A DNA stretch of 40,759 bases, from the NCBI GenBank assembly GCA_040384645.1, contig JAZKIX010000174.1, positions 1 to 40,759 on the forward strand, in the 5' to 3' direction. Both the position numbers and the translations under genes were made by a program. Below, in pieces: positions 32,042-40,708 of the stretch (positions are counted from its first letter, which is position 1; each line of letters opens with the position of its first letter). The notes beneath the pieces are model-generated. The model searched no databases. It was not told the origin of the DNA and saw only the letters and a program-made list of their open reading frames with translations. The DNA comes from JAZKIX01 sp040384645. Its GTDB lineage: Bacteria > Pseudomonadota > Gammaproteobacteria > Burkholderiales > Burkholderiaceae_D.

Positions 32042-33367
32042 ATGCACAATCCCCTCGTTCATCCAGCAACACTTGACGATTGGCTCTCATTGCTGGAATT
32101 GCGGCACTCAGAAACGGTCATTAATTTGGGTCTGGATCGTGTCCGCCGCGTCAAAGAGCAACTGGGATTGTCATTTTCCTGCCCTGTCATTACCGTTGGC
32201 GGAACCAATGGCAAAGGTTCTACCTGCTCAATGCTGGAATCGATCCTATTGCAAGCAGGTTATAAGGTAGGGCTTTACATCAAGCCACATTTCCTGGACT
32301 TCAATGAGCGTGCCAGAATCGGCGGCGAAATGGCGTCCGACGCGGCATTGATGGCAAGCTTTGAGATCGTGGAGTCGAAGCGCGGCGACATTGCACTGAC
32401 CTATTTTGAATTCACGACGCTGGCGATCATGCAATTATTCGCTGATGCCAAGCTTGATGTGGTGATTCTTGAGGTGGGTTTAGGTGGCCGTCTTGATGCG
32501 GTCAACATCATTGATCCCGATGTATCGATCGTTACCAGTGTTGATATCGACCATACGGATTATCTTGGCGAGACCCGCGAAGAAATTGGATTTGAAAAAG
32601 CGGGCATTTTTCGGTCTGGCCGTCCCGCAATTTGCAGCGACCCCGTACCGCCGCAATCGTTGGTCCGGCATGCCGAAGCGATAGGCGCTGACCTGTGGTT
32701 ATTGGGGCGTGATTTCAATTATTCCGGTGATAAACAGCAATGGAATTATGGCGGCCGCAGTCTGAGGCGCAACGCCCTGGCATACCCTAGTTTGCGCGGT
32801 GCGAACCAGTTATTAAATGCGTCAGCCGCATTGGCCGTGCTGGAAGTACTTCGTGAGCGCCTGCCTGTTGGCGCACAAGACGTGCGCAGCGGTTTGGTAT
32901 TGGTCGAGTTACCAGGAAGATTCCAGGTCTTGCCAGGCCGGCCTACTGTCATTCTTGATGTGGCGCATAACCCGCATGCTGCCGCAACCCTGGCGCAAAA
33001 TTTGGGCAATATGGGGTATTACCGTTACACCTATGCCGTATTCGGTGCCATGCATGACAAAGATATCGCTGGTGTCATTGCGCATGTCAAGGACCAGGTC
33101 GATCACTGGTGCCTGACCGATTTGCCGCTGGCACGTGCCGCAACCACGGCCGAACTCGTGCAAAAGCTGCGCGATGCCGGCATTGATCCTAATCTGGAGG
33201 CGAATCAGAAGCCGAATTCCGACGCTTCGGTCACATGCTTTGCTTCTCCTGCCGAGGCTTTTGCAAATGCCATGAGCCGGGCGGGTGACGATGATAGAAT
33301 TGCGGTTTTCGGATCGCTGCGAACCGTCGCTGGCGTTATGGCAGCCCGGAAATCCTCCCAACACTGA
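32042..33367 (+). CDS. folC: Bifunctional folylpolyglutamate/dihydrofolate synthase
   Basis: A 441-residue Mur-ligase-like enzyme that adds glutamate to dihydropteroate and to folates. The ATP P-loop is in VGGTNGKGSTCSMLESIL (about 52-69). The Mg-binding and folate regions include HTDYLGETREEIGFEKAGIFR, and the C-terminal domain carries ILDVAHNPHAAATLAQNL. The start at 32042 has only a weak Shine-Dalgarno, 31 nt after the accD terminator. The next gene begins 18 nt after its stop, so folC, the SPOR gene, cvpA and purF likely form one transcript, as in other proteobacteria. Confidence 0.95.
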   Translation: MHNPLVHPATLDDWLSLLELRHSETVINLGLDRVRRVKEQLGLSFSCPVITVGGTNGKGSTCSMLESILLQAGYKVGLYIKPHFLDFNERARIGGEMASDAALMASFEIVESKRGDIALTYFEFTTLAIMQLFADAKLDVVILEVGLGGRLDAVNIIDPDVSIVTSVDIDHTDYLGETREEIGFEKAGIFRSGRPAICSDPVPPQSLVRHAEAIGADLWLLGRDFNYSGDKQQWNYGGRSLRRNALAYPSLRGANQLLNASAALAVLEVLRERLPVGAQDVRSGLVLVELPGRFQVLPGRPTVILDVAHNPHAAATLAQNLGNMGYYRYTYAVFGAMHDKDIAGVIAHVKDQVDHWCLTDLPLARAATTAELVQKLRDAGIDPNLEANQKPNSDASVTCFASPAEAFANAMSRAGDDDRIAVFGSLRTVAGVMAARKSSQH

Positions 33368-33385
33368 CGGCAAATCACTTATCGC

Positions 33386-34360
33386 ATGGGATTGTTCTCG
33401 TTTCTTCGTAAAGACAAGCAAGTTCTCAGCATCGATGAAGGTAGTTTCTACTCCAAAGCAGATGAGGAGTCGAAATCGGTGCGTGCTCGCGGCCAGCGTG
33501 GTGCTACGACCGCAACCGGTGCTAGAGGACAAACACGTGAACCGGTTGATCCAGTGTTGCCAGAAAAAAAGCGCGCGCGGCGCCGTCTGGTCGGCGCGAT
33601 TGCATTGATTTTGGCAGTCATTATCGGATTGCCGATGATTCTCGATTCGGAGCCAAAGCCGATTGCTAGCGATATACCGATTCTGATTCCAGCCAAAGAC
33701 AAACCGGTCTCGGTGACACAAATGGAGTCTTCGTCTGCACCACGTGCCAACGAAATAGCATCGTCGGAAGTTGGTGCTCCAAAAGTTGCGGAGTCTGCTT
33801 CCATTGGCAATGCTGACAGCAATACAATATCTGCCGCGACTGAGGCGCAGCCCGCAGCAAATAATGCGGCAGTAGTTAAACCGACTGCGGAGCCGTCTAT
33901 CAAGCCAGCCAAGCTGCCAGCGATCAAAAATGCGTCGCCCGACACGGTATTAAATGACGCGGAAATCAAGCCAACGCCCAAAATAAAACCTTCGCCGAAG
34001 ACCGACGCCAAGCTCGAAAAGGAAGCGGTTGCAAATGCCGAAGTGAGTTCTGCCGATGCTGCGCGGGCAAATGCGATCTTGGAAGGCAAGATTGCGTCGC
34101 TGCCAGATGTGACGGACACTGCAGCACCGCCAAGTAAATTTGTGGTGCAGGTCGCTGCGCTTGCGACGCGAGACAAAGTGGACGAGTTGCAAGGCAAATT
34201 GAAGGATGCAGGTATCAAGTCCTATACCCAGACAGTCTCGACCCAATCGGGAACACGGATTCGGGTACGGATCGGGCCTTTTGGCGATAAGGACGAGGCA
34301 CTAAAAATGCGTGAAAAATTAGCCAAGATCGGCTTGAACGGTACGCTCATTCCAGCCTGA
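33386..34360 (+). CDS. SPOR domain protein (DedD-like)
   Basis: A 324-residue inner-membrane protein. The basic cytoplasmic N-terminus (residues 1-68, ending KKRARRRLVG) precedes one transmembrane helix at about 69-86 (AIALILAVIIGLPMIL). A long low-complexity periplasmic linker rich in Ala, Pro, Lys and Ser follows (about 87-245), and a C-terminal SPOR domain is at about 250-324 (KFVVQVAALATRDKVDELQGKL and RIRVRIGPFGDKDEALKM). SPOR domains bind denuded glycan strands at the division septum. Position between folC and cvpA-purF is that of dedD in enterobacteria, which supports a cell-division role. The linker sequence is poorly conserved. Confidence 0.9.
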   Translation: MGLFSFLRKDKQVLSIDEGSFYSKADEESKSVRARGQRGATTATGARGQTREPVDPVLPEKKRARRRLVGAIALILAVIIGLPMILDSEPKPIASDIPILIPAKDKPVSVTQMESSSAPRANEIASSEVGAPKVAESASIGNADSNTISAATEAQPAANNAAVVKPTAEPSIKPAKLPAIKNASPDTVLNDAEIKPTPKIKPSPKTDAKLEKEAVANAEVSSADAARANAILEGKIASLPDVTDTAAPPSKFVVQVAALATRDKVDELQGKLKDAGIKSYTQTVSTQSGTRIRVRIGPFGDKDEALKMREKLAKIGLNGTLIPA

Positions 34361-34383
34361 TCGAGTTTTCATTCCACGCGTGC

Positions 34384-34872
34384 ATGACAATTTTTGATTA
34401 TCTCGTCGTATTTATTTTCGCTTGCTCAACTATTATCGGCGCCGTGCGCGGTCTGGTGAAAGAGGTATTGTCGCTATTGAGTTGGGTGCTTGCATTTGTG
34501 ATTGCCAATACGTTTAGTGAAGATCTCGCAGTTTTATTACCAAGCGTGGTTCCGGGACTGATTGTGCGATTGATTGTGGCATTCGCCGCCTTGTTTATCG
34601 GGACGAAATTTTTAATGTGGCTCTTAATGCTGGCGTTAGATGGACTGATCAAGGCCAGTGTTCTAAATCCTGTCGATCGTGGTTTGGGTGCCTTGTTCGG
34701 ATTCGCACGGGGGGCGCTGATGGTGTTGGCGATTGTATTGGTATGCGCTATGACAGCGATTCCACGCCAGCCATTTTGGAAGAACGCCTTGTTCAGCCCG
34801 CTTGCCGAAAGCGCTGCGCATACAATCATGCCTTTTTTGCCCGGCAGTTTTGCGCAGCGTATCTCTTTTTGA
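34384..34872 (+). CDS. cvpA: CvpA family membrane protein
   Basis: A 162-residue inner-membrane protein with four hydrophobic segments (about 4-22, 28-48, 60-86 and 100-122). The start MTIFDYLVVFIFACSTIIGAVRGLVKEVLSLLSW is the recognised CvpA N-terminus. The enterobacterial homologue was found as a gene for colicin V production and is associated with purF; its biochemical role is unsettled. It is 23 nt before purF, so cotranscription is expected. Confidence 0.93.
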   Translation: MTIFDYLVVFIFACSTIIGAVRGLVKEVLSLLSWVLAFVIANTFSEDLAVLLPSVVPGLIVRLIVAFAALFIGTKFLMWLLMLALDGLIKASVLNPVDRGLGALFGFARGALMVLAIVLVCAMTAIPRQPFWKNALFSPLAESAAHTIMPFLPGSFAQRISF

Positions 34873-34895
34873 ATTGTCTTAGTTAGGAGTCCACC

Positions 34896-36413
34896 ATGTG
34901 TGGCATTGTTGGCGTTTTTACTCATAATCCCGTTAATCAATTGCTTTACGATGCTTTGCTATTGCTGCAGCATCGCGGCCAGGATGCTGCCGGCATCGCA
35001 ACCAGCCATAGCAATATGTTCTCGATGCACAAGGCTAATGGCTTGGTGCGCGACGTGTTCCGCACCCGCAATATGCGTTCTTTGCAAGGCAATTCAGGGA
35101 TCGGGCATGTGCGTTACCCGACCGCCGGTTCGTCCAGCGAGGAAGAGGCGCAACCGTTCTACGTCAACGCGCCATTCGGCATTACTCTGGCGCATAACGG
35201 CAATTTGACCAATTGCGATCAGCTCAAGATCGAAATGTTCAAGAATGACCGGCGTCACATCAATACCGATTCCGATTCGGAAGTATTGTTGAATGTGCTG
35301 GCGCATGAAATTCAAGAAGCTACCAGCGGCTATTCGCTCGATCCAGCAGCGCTGTTCAAGGCAGTTTCCGTATTGCACCGTCGTGTACGTGGCGCTTACG
35401 CCGTCGTGGCGCAAATTGCCGGTTTCGGTCTGCTTGCATTTCGCGATCCATTTGGCATCCGGCCACTGTGTATCGGCGTTAATGAAACCGCCATGGGCAC
35501 TGAATATTTGATCGCCAGTGAATCGGTCGCATTGGAAGGATTGGGATTTCGTTTTTTACGCGATGTGATGCCTGGCGAAGCGATTTTTATCGATGAAGAC
35601 GGCCAGCTTTACCAGCAGCAGTGCGCCGACAGTCCGACCTTAAATCCGTGCGCATTCGAGTTTGTCTATTTTGCCCGCCCTGATTCCGTCATCGATGGCG
35701 CGTCGGTATATGCCACCCGTTTGAAAATGGGCGAATACTTGGCAGACAAAATCAAGCAGCAATTTCCGCATGGCGAGATCGATGTCGTGATGCCGATTCC
35801 TGATTCCTCACGTCCGGCGGCGATGCAACTAGCGCATTGCCTGAATCTGGATTATCGCGAAGGGTTCATCAAGAATCGCTATATCGGCCGCACCTTCCTG
35901 ATGCCCGGGCAAGCTATTCGCCAGAAATCGGTACGGCAAAAACTCAATGCCATCAATTCTGAATTTAAAGGCAAGACGGTGTTGCTGGTGGATGACTCGA
36001 TTGTGCGTGGCACCACTAGCCGGGAAATCGTGCAAATGGCGCGTGAAGCCGGTGCCAAGCGCGTGGTTTTTGCATCAGCCGCGCCGCCGGTAAAGTTCCC
36101 GAACGTGTATGGCATCGATATGCCGACGCGCAACGAGTTGATTGCTTACGGTCGCAGCGAACAAGAAATCTGCCGTGAAATCACCGCCGATGCCTTGGTA
36201 TATCAGGACATCGACGCCCTGAAACGTGCCATGTCCGATGCCAACCCAGCCTTGACCAGCTTCGAGGCTTCGTGTTTTGACGGTATTTATGTCACTGGCG
36301 ACGTCACACGCGACTATTTGGATCGGATCGAATTTGCACGCAATAATCCCGTGCCGAAACTGGAAGATACCGTGCGTTCGCAATTGAACCTGAATCTGGC
36401 GCAAGCGGATTAA
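34896..36413 (+). CDS. purF: Amidophosphoribosyltransferase
   Basis: A 505-residue enzyme that makes phosphoribosylamine from PRPP and glutamine, the first step of purine synthesis. The N-terminal nucleophile is Cys2 of MCGIVGVF, exposed after Met removal. The glutaminase half includes LQHRGQDAAGIAT and LAHNGNLTNC. The phosphoribosyltransferase half has the PRPP loop TVLLVDDSIVRGTTSREIV at about 365-383. TAGGAG precedes the ATG. The length matches the E. coli enzyme. It ends the folC-SPOR-cvpA-purF run and is followed by a terminator. No PurR-type operator is obvious. Confidence 0.97.
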   Translation: MCGIVGVFTHNPVNQLLYDALLLLQHRGQDAAGIATSHSNMFSMHKANGLVRDVFRTRNMRSLQGNSGIGHVRYPTAGSSSEEEAQPFYVNAPFGITLAHNGNLTNCDQLKIEMFKNDRRHINTDSDSEVLLNVLAHEIQEATSGYSLDPAALFKAVSVLHRRVRGAYAVVAQIAGFGLLAFRDPFGIRPLCIGVNETAMGTEYLIASESVALEGLGFRFLRDVMPGEAIFIDEDGQLYQQQCADSPTLNPCAFEFVYFARPDSVIDGASVYATRLKMGEYLADKIKQQFPHGEIDVVMPIPDSSRPAAMQLAHCLNLDYREGFIKNRYIGRTFLMPGQAIRQKSVRQKLNAINSEFKGKTVLLVDDSIVRGTTSREIVQMAREAGAKRVVFASAAPPVKFPNVYGIDMPTRNELIAYGRSEQEICREITADALVYQDIDALKRAMSDANPALTSFEASCFDGIYVTGDVTRDYLDRIEFARNNPVPKLEDTVRSQLNLNLAQAD

Positions 36414-36437
36414 ACAGCTTTTGCCCCTTGCATTAGT

Positions 36438-36478
36438 GCCGCCTCCACCAAAATATCACTGGCGCAGGCGGTTTTTTT
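36438..36478 (+). terminator. Rho-independent terminator after purF
   Basis: GCCGCCT (36439-36445) can pair with AGGCGGT (36466-36472, first pair G-U) around a 20-nt loop, followed by a run of T. It lies 25 nt after the purF stop and just upstream of metZ. Confidence 0.75.
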
Positions 36479-36494
36479 CTGAATACGAGACCTC

Positions 36495-37890
36495 ATGAGC
36501 GAACCGACGCAATACGGCTTTACCACTACCATCTTGCATGGCGACCGTCAAAAAACCATCGAGCATGGTTCCTTGCGCAAGCCGATTCATAGCTCGGTTC
36601 CGTTTGGTTACAAAGATGCGCGTGAGCTAGCGGCGGTGTTCCAAGGCAAGCAGCCAGGTTATCGCTACGGCCGTCAAGGCAACCCCACTGTGTCCGCGTT
36701 GGAAGACAAGATCACCAAGATGGAAAGCGGCGCCTCGACCATTTGTTTCGCCACCGGCATGGCGGCCATCGGCGCGGTGACACAGGCGCTGTTGCGTGCG
36801 GGTGACCATGTTGTGTCGTCGGCGTTTTTGTTTGTGCCGGTGCTGTACCATAGGGGGGAGGTGGCGGATGTGGTGACCGTGCCTGAAGGGTGAGACTCTT
36901 TTTGCGACTTGCCTTGCTTGTGTTTGAGATTGGCGGGTGGTTGCAGTGACGATGCATATGCAATAAATGNNNNNNNNNNTTTTGTTTGGCAATACCAATA
37001 GCTTGTTTCAAACGCTTAATGGTCAGGGTTTCAACATCTCGTTTGTCGATGCCACCGATGTCAAAAATATCGAAGCTGCATTGACGCCCGCAACCCGGAT
37101 CGTATTTGTCGAAACGATTGCTAACCCGCGCACCCAGATCGCCGATTTGCAACGCATCGGCCAGTTATGCCGCGAGCGCAATATCGTGTACGTGGTCGAT
37201 AACACCATGACGACGCCGTATTTGTTCCAGCCGAAAGACGTGGGAGCAAGCCTGGTGGTCAATTCTTTGACCAAATCCATCGCAGGTCATGGCGATGTGC
37301 TGGGCGGCAGCCTGACTGATACCGGTTTGTTTGATTGGACGACCTTCCCGAATATCTTCGATACTTACAAACGCAGTGCGCCGGCGCAATGGGGCATGGC
37401 GCAGGTTCGGGCCAAAGCCTTACGCGATTTTGGCGCGACTTTGGCGCCGGAAGCGGCGCACCATATCTCGGTCGGTGCGGAAACGCTGGCCTTGCGGATG
37501 GAGCGCGAATGCGCCAATGCATTGGCGCTGGCGCAAATGCTGGAAGCCGATAGTCGCGTCGCAGCAGTCCACTATCCTGGCCTGTCGTCGCATCCGCAAC
37601 ATGGCATGGCGAGGGCATTATTTAAGGCGTATGGTTTTTTGTTTAGCTTTGAATTGAAAGAAAACGTCGATTGTTTCGACTATTTGAACCGCTTGAAACT
37701 GGCGGTGCCAGCCAGTAATTTAGGTGATACACGGACTCTTGTGATTCCGGTGGCGCACACCATTTTCTATGAAATGGGTGCCGAGCGGCGGGCCAGCATG
37801 GGCATTGCTGAATCATTGATTCGGGTCTCGGTCGGGATTGAGGATGCCGCGGATTTGGTCGAGGATTTTCGCCAGGCTTTATCGGCATAA
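36495..37890 (+). pseudogene. metZ: O-succinylhomoserine sulfhydrylase, interrupted by extra sequence and an N gap
   Basis: A Cys/Met-metabolism PLP enzyme that makes homocysteine from O-succinylhomoserine and sulfide. The left part (36495-36833) gives 113 normal residues, including YRYGRQGNPTVSALE and ATGMAAIGAVTQALLRAGDHVV, ending SAFLF. The right part (36988-37890) continues GNTNSLFQTLNGQGFNISFVDATD and holds the PLP lysine in SLTKSIAGHGDVLGG, running to the end. Between them lie 154 nt: about 136 bases that add 19 foreign codons to a TGA at 36891, then ten N. TTTTGTTTG occurs at both junctions (36826-36834 and 36980-36988). Removing the insert restores a continuous 413-residue protein. 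I read it as a mis-joined contig end, with a real insertion as the alternative. Confidence 0.85.
36834..36987. other. Foreign segment plus 10-N gap inside metZ
   Basis: Bases 36835-36969 match neither the metZ protein nor any feature in the window. Ten N follow at 36970-36979. A 9-bp direct repeat TTTTGTTTG borders the segment, which fits either an overlap left by scaffolding or a 9-bp target duplication around a mobile element whose interior was not assembled. Confidence 0.7.
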
Positions 37891-37960
37891 ATGCCGTCTG
37901 CGTGGGCAATAGCCAGTCTGTGATTGCCAAATTCCAGTGCTGGAACGGCTCTCAAGGATG

Positions 37961-38036
37961 GAAATATACTCCGGTATGTATATTTAAAGGCACTTATAAA
38001 ACGTGCGGGTTTGGCATACTATTGCCTCATACCCCC
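37961..38036 (-). repeat. Dispersed CCGCACG intergenic repeat, copy D
   Basis: On the minus strand: head GGGGGTATGAGGC, core CCGCACGTTTTATAA, tail ATACATACCGGAGTAT followed by ATTTCC. It sits in the 221-nt gap between metZ and uvrC, opposite in orientation to both genes. Confidence 0.85.
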
Positions 38037-38111
38037 TTTTTTTTCTTGAATTTGTGAGGACTGGGAAATGCGGAACGGTAGCACATTCGCCTACGGATTA
38101 GTCTCGCAACC

Positions 38112-39968
38112 ATGAACGACAAGCTTGCTCCGACACCGCGTGAAGTGGTGTTGGATACCGTGGCAAAATTGCCGAATTTGCCGGGTGTCTATCGCTATTT
38201 CGATGCCGACAATAAGGTGCTGTATGTCGGCAAGGCGCGCGACTTAAAGAAGCGCGTTTCAAGTTATTTTCAAAAAAACCTGAGCAGTTCGCGTATCGCG
38301 ATGATGGTCGAGCGCATCGCGCGTCTGGAAACCACCGTCACCCGTAGCGAAGCAGAAGCCTTGATCCTTGAGAATAACCTGATCAAGGCATTACAACCGC
38401 GCTTTAACATCCTTTTCCGCGACGACAAATCCTATCCCTACCTCAAAATTACGGGACAGGAAGTGCCGAGAATGGTGTATTACCGTGGCGCGGTCGATAA
38501 AAAAAACCAGTATTTTGGCCCTTTCCCCAGTGCTTGGGCGGTCAAGGAGTCGATGCAGATTTTGCAGAAAGTGTTCATGCTGCGCACGTGTGAAGACAGT
38601 GTCTTCACCAACCGCACCCGACCTTGCTTGCTGCATCAAATTCATCGATGCAGCGCTCCGTGCGTGAAGGGCATTGCGCCAGAGGATTATGCGATTGACG
38701 TCGAGAACGCCGCGAAATTTTTGCGCGGTCGCCAGAGCGAAGTGATGGACGCGCTGCAAGCAAAGATGCATGCATTTGCTGCCGAACTCAAATTCGAGCA
38801 AGCGGTGGTCGTGCGCAACCAGATCTCAGCCTTGTCGCGGGTCTTGCATCAGCAAAGCATGGAATCTTCCGGTGACAGCGATATCGATATCATCGCCGTG
38901 ATCGCGCAGGGCGGACGTGCCTGCGTGAATCTGGCAATGGTGCGCGGTGGCCGGCATTTGGGTGATCGCGCTTATTTTCCATCGCATGTCGATGAGGTCC
39001 AGCTGACGGCGGAAGATGCCATCGAGGTGGAAATACTAAAAGCGTTTCTGGCCCAGCATTACGTCGAAAAATTTATTCCAGGGACACTGATTTTGAATGT
39101 TGAATTCGATCAGCCTGAATTGATACTGGCCTTGACCGAGCAATGCGGCCACCGGATTAATTTGCTATTTCAACCACAAGGGCAACGCCGGCAATGGTTG
39201 GAAATGGCGCAAAAGGGCGCTGAAATTTCGATGGCGCGGCTCTTGTCCGAACAAGGTTCGCAACAGTTGCGCACGCGCGCGTTGGTGGAGGCCCTGAGCG
39301 TTGATGTCGCCGATATCGATGCCTTTCGGGTCGAATGTTTCGACATCAGTCATACGCAAGGCGAAGCCACGCAAGCGTCCTGCGTGGTATTTCATCATCA
39401 CACGATGCAAAATGGCGAGTATCGGCGCTACAACATCAATGACATTACCCCGGGCGACGATTACGCCGCGATGCGTCAGGTCTTGATGCGGCGTTATGAG
39501 AAAGTCGCTAACGGCGATGGCGTCATGCCAGATCTGGTATTGATTGACGGCGGCAAAGGGCAGATCGAAATGGCACGCCAGGTGTTTGAAGAATTGGGCC
39601 TGGACATTAGCCTGATCGTTGGCGTCGCCAAAGGGGAAGGGCGCAAAGTCGGATTGGAAACTTTGCTCTTCGTCGACGGCCGCGCCGCCCAGGAACTGGG
39701 CAAGGAATCGGCCGCCTTGATGTTGATTGCGCAGATTCGCGATGAAGCCCATCGCTTCGCCATTACCGGCATGCGCGCCAAGCGCGCCAAGACGCGCCAG
39801 ACTTCGCGGCTGGAAGAGATTGAGGGCATTGGTGCCAAGCGTCGCCAGAAGTTGCTAGCGCGTTTTGGCGGCTTGCGCGGCGTGGTCGATGCAAGTGTGG
39901 AAGATTTGGCCTCGGTCGAAGGGATTTCGCGACCATTGGCGGAAGAAATTTATAAACAATTGCATTGA
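38112..39968 (+). CDS. uvrC: UvrABC system protein C (excinuclease subunit)
   Basis: A 618-residue endonuclease that cuts on both sides of a lesion once UvrB is loaded on DNA. The GIY-YIG nuclease for the 3' cut is at about 22-55 (LPGVYRYFDADNKVLYVGKA). A cysteine-rich middle segment (CLLHQIHRCSAPCVKG) follows. The UVR motif (FAAELKFEQAVVVRNQI) near 220 contacts UvrB. The RNase H-like nuclease for the 5' cut has VECFDISHTQGEATQASCVVF and LVLIDGGKGQ. Two helix-hairpin-helix motifs end the protein (EEIEGIGAKRRQKLLARFGG). uvrC followed by pgsA and tRNA-Gly is a widely conserved order. Confidence 0.97.
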   Translation: MNDKLAPTPREVVLDTVAKLPNLPGVYRYFDADNKVLYVGKARDLKKRVSSYFQKNLSSSRIAMMVERIARLETTVTRSEAEALILENNLIKALQPRFNILFRDDKSYPYLKITGQEVPRMVYYRGAVDKKNQYFGPFPSAWAVKESMQILQKVFMLRTCEDSVFTNRTRPCLLHQIHRCSAPCVKGIAPEDYAIDVENAAKFLRGRQSEVMDALQAKMHAFAAELKFEQAVVVRNQISALSRVLHQQSMESSGDSDIDIIAVIAQGGRACVNLAMVRGGRHLGDRAYFPSHVDEVQLTAEDAIEVEILKAFLAQHYVEKFIPGTLILNVEFDQPELILALTEQCGHRINLLFQPQGQRRQWLEMAQKGAEISMARLLSEQGSQQLRTRALVEALSVDVADIDAFRVECFDISHTQGEATQASCVVFHHHTMQNGEYRRYNINDITPGDDYAAMRQVLMRRYEKVANGDGVMPDLVLIDGGKGQIEMARQVFEELGLDISLIVGVAKGEGRKVGLETLLFVDGRAAQELGKESAALMLIAQIRDEAHRFAITGMRAKRAKTRQTSRLEEIEGIGAKRRQKLLARFGGLRGVVDASVEDLASVEGISRPLAEEIYKQLH

Positions 39969-40065
39969 AGTACGTTAAATTTCGTTATCCGAGATAAGTT
40001 GATAGCGCATCTTCATAGCCGGCTCCGACTCATTTAACCAGACGCATATACCTAGAAATTTTTTC

Positions 40066-40641
40066 ATGCCTTTTAATATCCCGATTTTGCTCACTTGGTT
40101 GCGTGTCGCCTTGATCCCTTTGATGGTTGGCGTGTTTTATTTGCCGCACCATTGGTTGCCGCCTTACGAGCAAGGCGTTGCATCGACCGCAGTGTTTATC
40201 GTCGCTGCAGTAACGGATTGGTTCGATGGATTCCTGGCGCGGCGCTGGAATCAAACCTCGGCTTTTGGCGCCTTCCTCGACCCGGTCGCCGACAAACTGA
40301 TGGTGGCCGGAGCCTTGCTGGTTTTGGTGCAATTTGACCGCGTGAATGCGGTGATTGCCTTCATTATTATCGGCCGTGAAATCACTATTTCTGCACTGCG
40401 CGAATGGATGGCGCAAATCGGCGCATCGAAGTCAGTCGCTGTCAGTTCACTGGGTAAAATCAAAACCGCTGCGCAAATGATTGCAATCCCGATGTTGTTA
40501 TACGGTGAAGTATTATTCGGCCTGATCGACACCAGAATTTGGGGCGCCTGGTTATTAGTGGTGGCTGCTGTCCTCACCGTTTGGTCGATGTTCTACTACC
40601 TGCAGCGCGCGTGGCCGTTGATTAAAGATAATGCCGCTTAA
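40066..40641 (+). CDS. pgsA: CDP-diacylglycerol-glycerol-3-phosphate 3-phosphatidyltransferase
   Basis: A 191-residue membrane enzyme that forms phosphatidylglycerol phosphate from CDP-diacylglycerol and glycerol-3-phosphate. The CDP-alcohol phosphotransferase motif is complete: DGFLARRWNQTSAFGAFLDPVADK, abbreviated as DG-AR-G-D-D, at about residues 50-73, with all metal-binding aspartates. Hydrophobic segments lie at about 5-25, 35-48, 80-105, 133-150 and 157-178. FNIPILLTWLRV is the usual start. It is 97 nt after uvrC with no visible terminator between them, so the two may be cotranscribed. Confidence 0.96.
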   Translation: MPFNIPILLTWLRVALIPLMVGVFYLPHHWLPPYEQGVASTAVFIVAAVTDWFDGFLARRWNQTSAFGAFLDPVADKLMVAGALLVLVQFDRVNAVIAFIIIGREITISALREWMAQIGASKSVAVSSLGKIKTAAQMIAIPMLLYGEVLFGLIDTRIWGAWLLVVAAVLTVWSMFYYLQRAWPLIKDNAA

Positions 40642-40663
40642 GCCGATTTGTATGGTGCAAGGC

Positions 40664-40691
40664 TTGACAAAGAATGACGTTCCTCTATAAT
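40664..40691 (+). promoter_or_regulatory. Strong sigma-70 promoter for tRNA-Gly
   Basis: Perfect TTGACA (40664-40669) and TATAAT (40686-40691) hexamers with a 16-nt spacer, placed 17 nt before the first base of the tRNA. This is the strongest promoter match in the window, as expected for stable RNA. Confidence 0.92.
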
Positions 40692-40708
40692 ACGCACCTG
40701 TTGTTGAC

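Noticed and set aside
36414..36494. SAM riboswitch before metZ
   Set aside because: The 81-nt gap is too short and is explained by the purF terminator.
80..38036. Repeat copies as integron attC sites or LexA boxes
   Set aside because: No GTTRRRY/RYYYAAC core pair is present and the dyad does not match CTGT-N8-ACAG.
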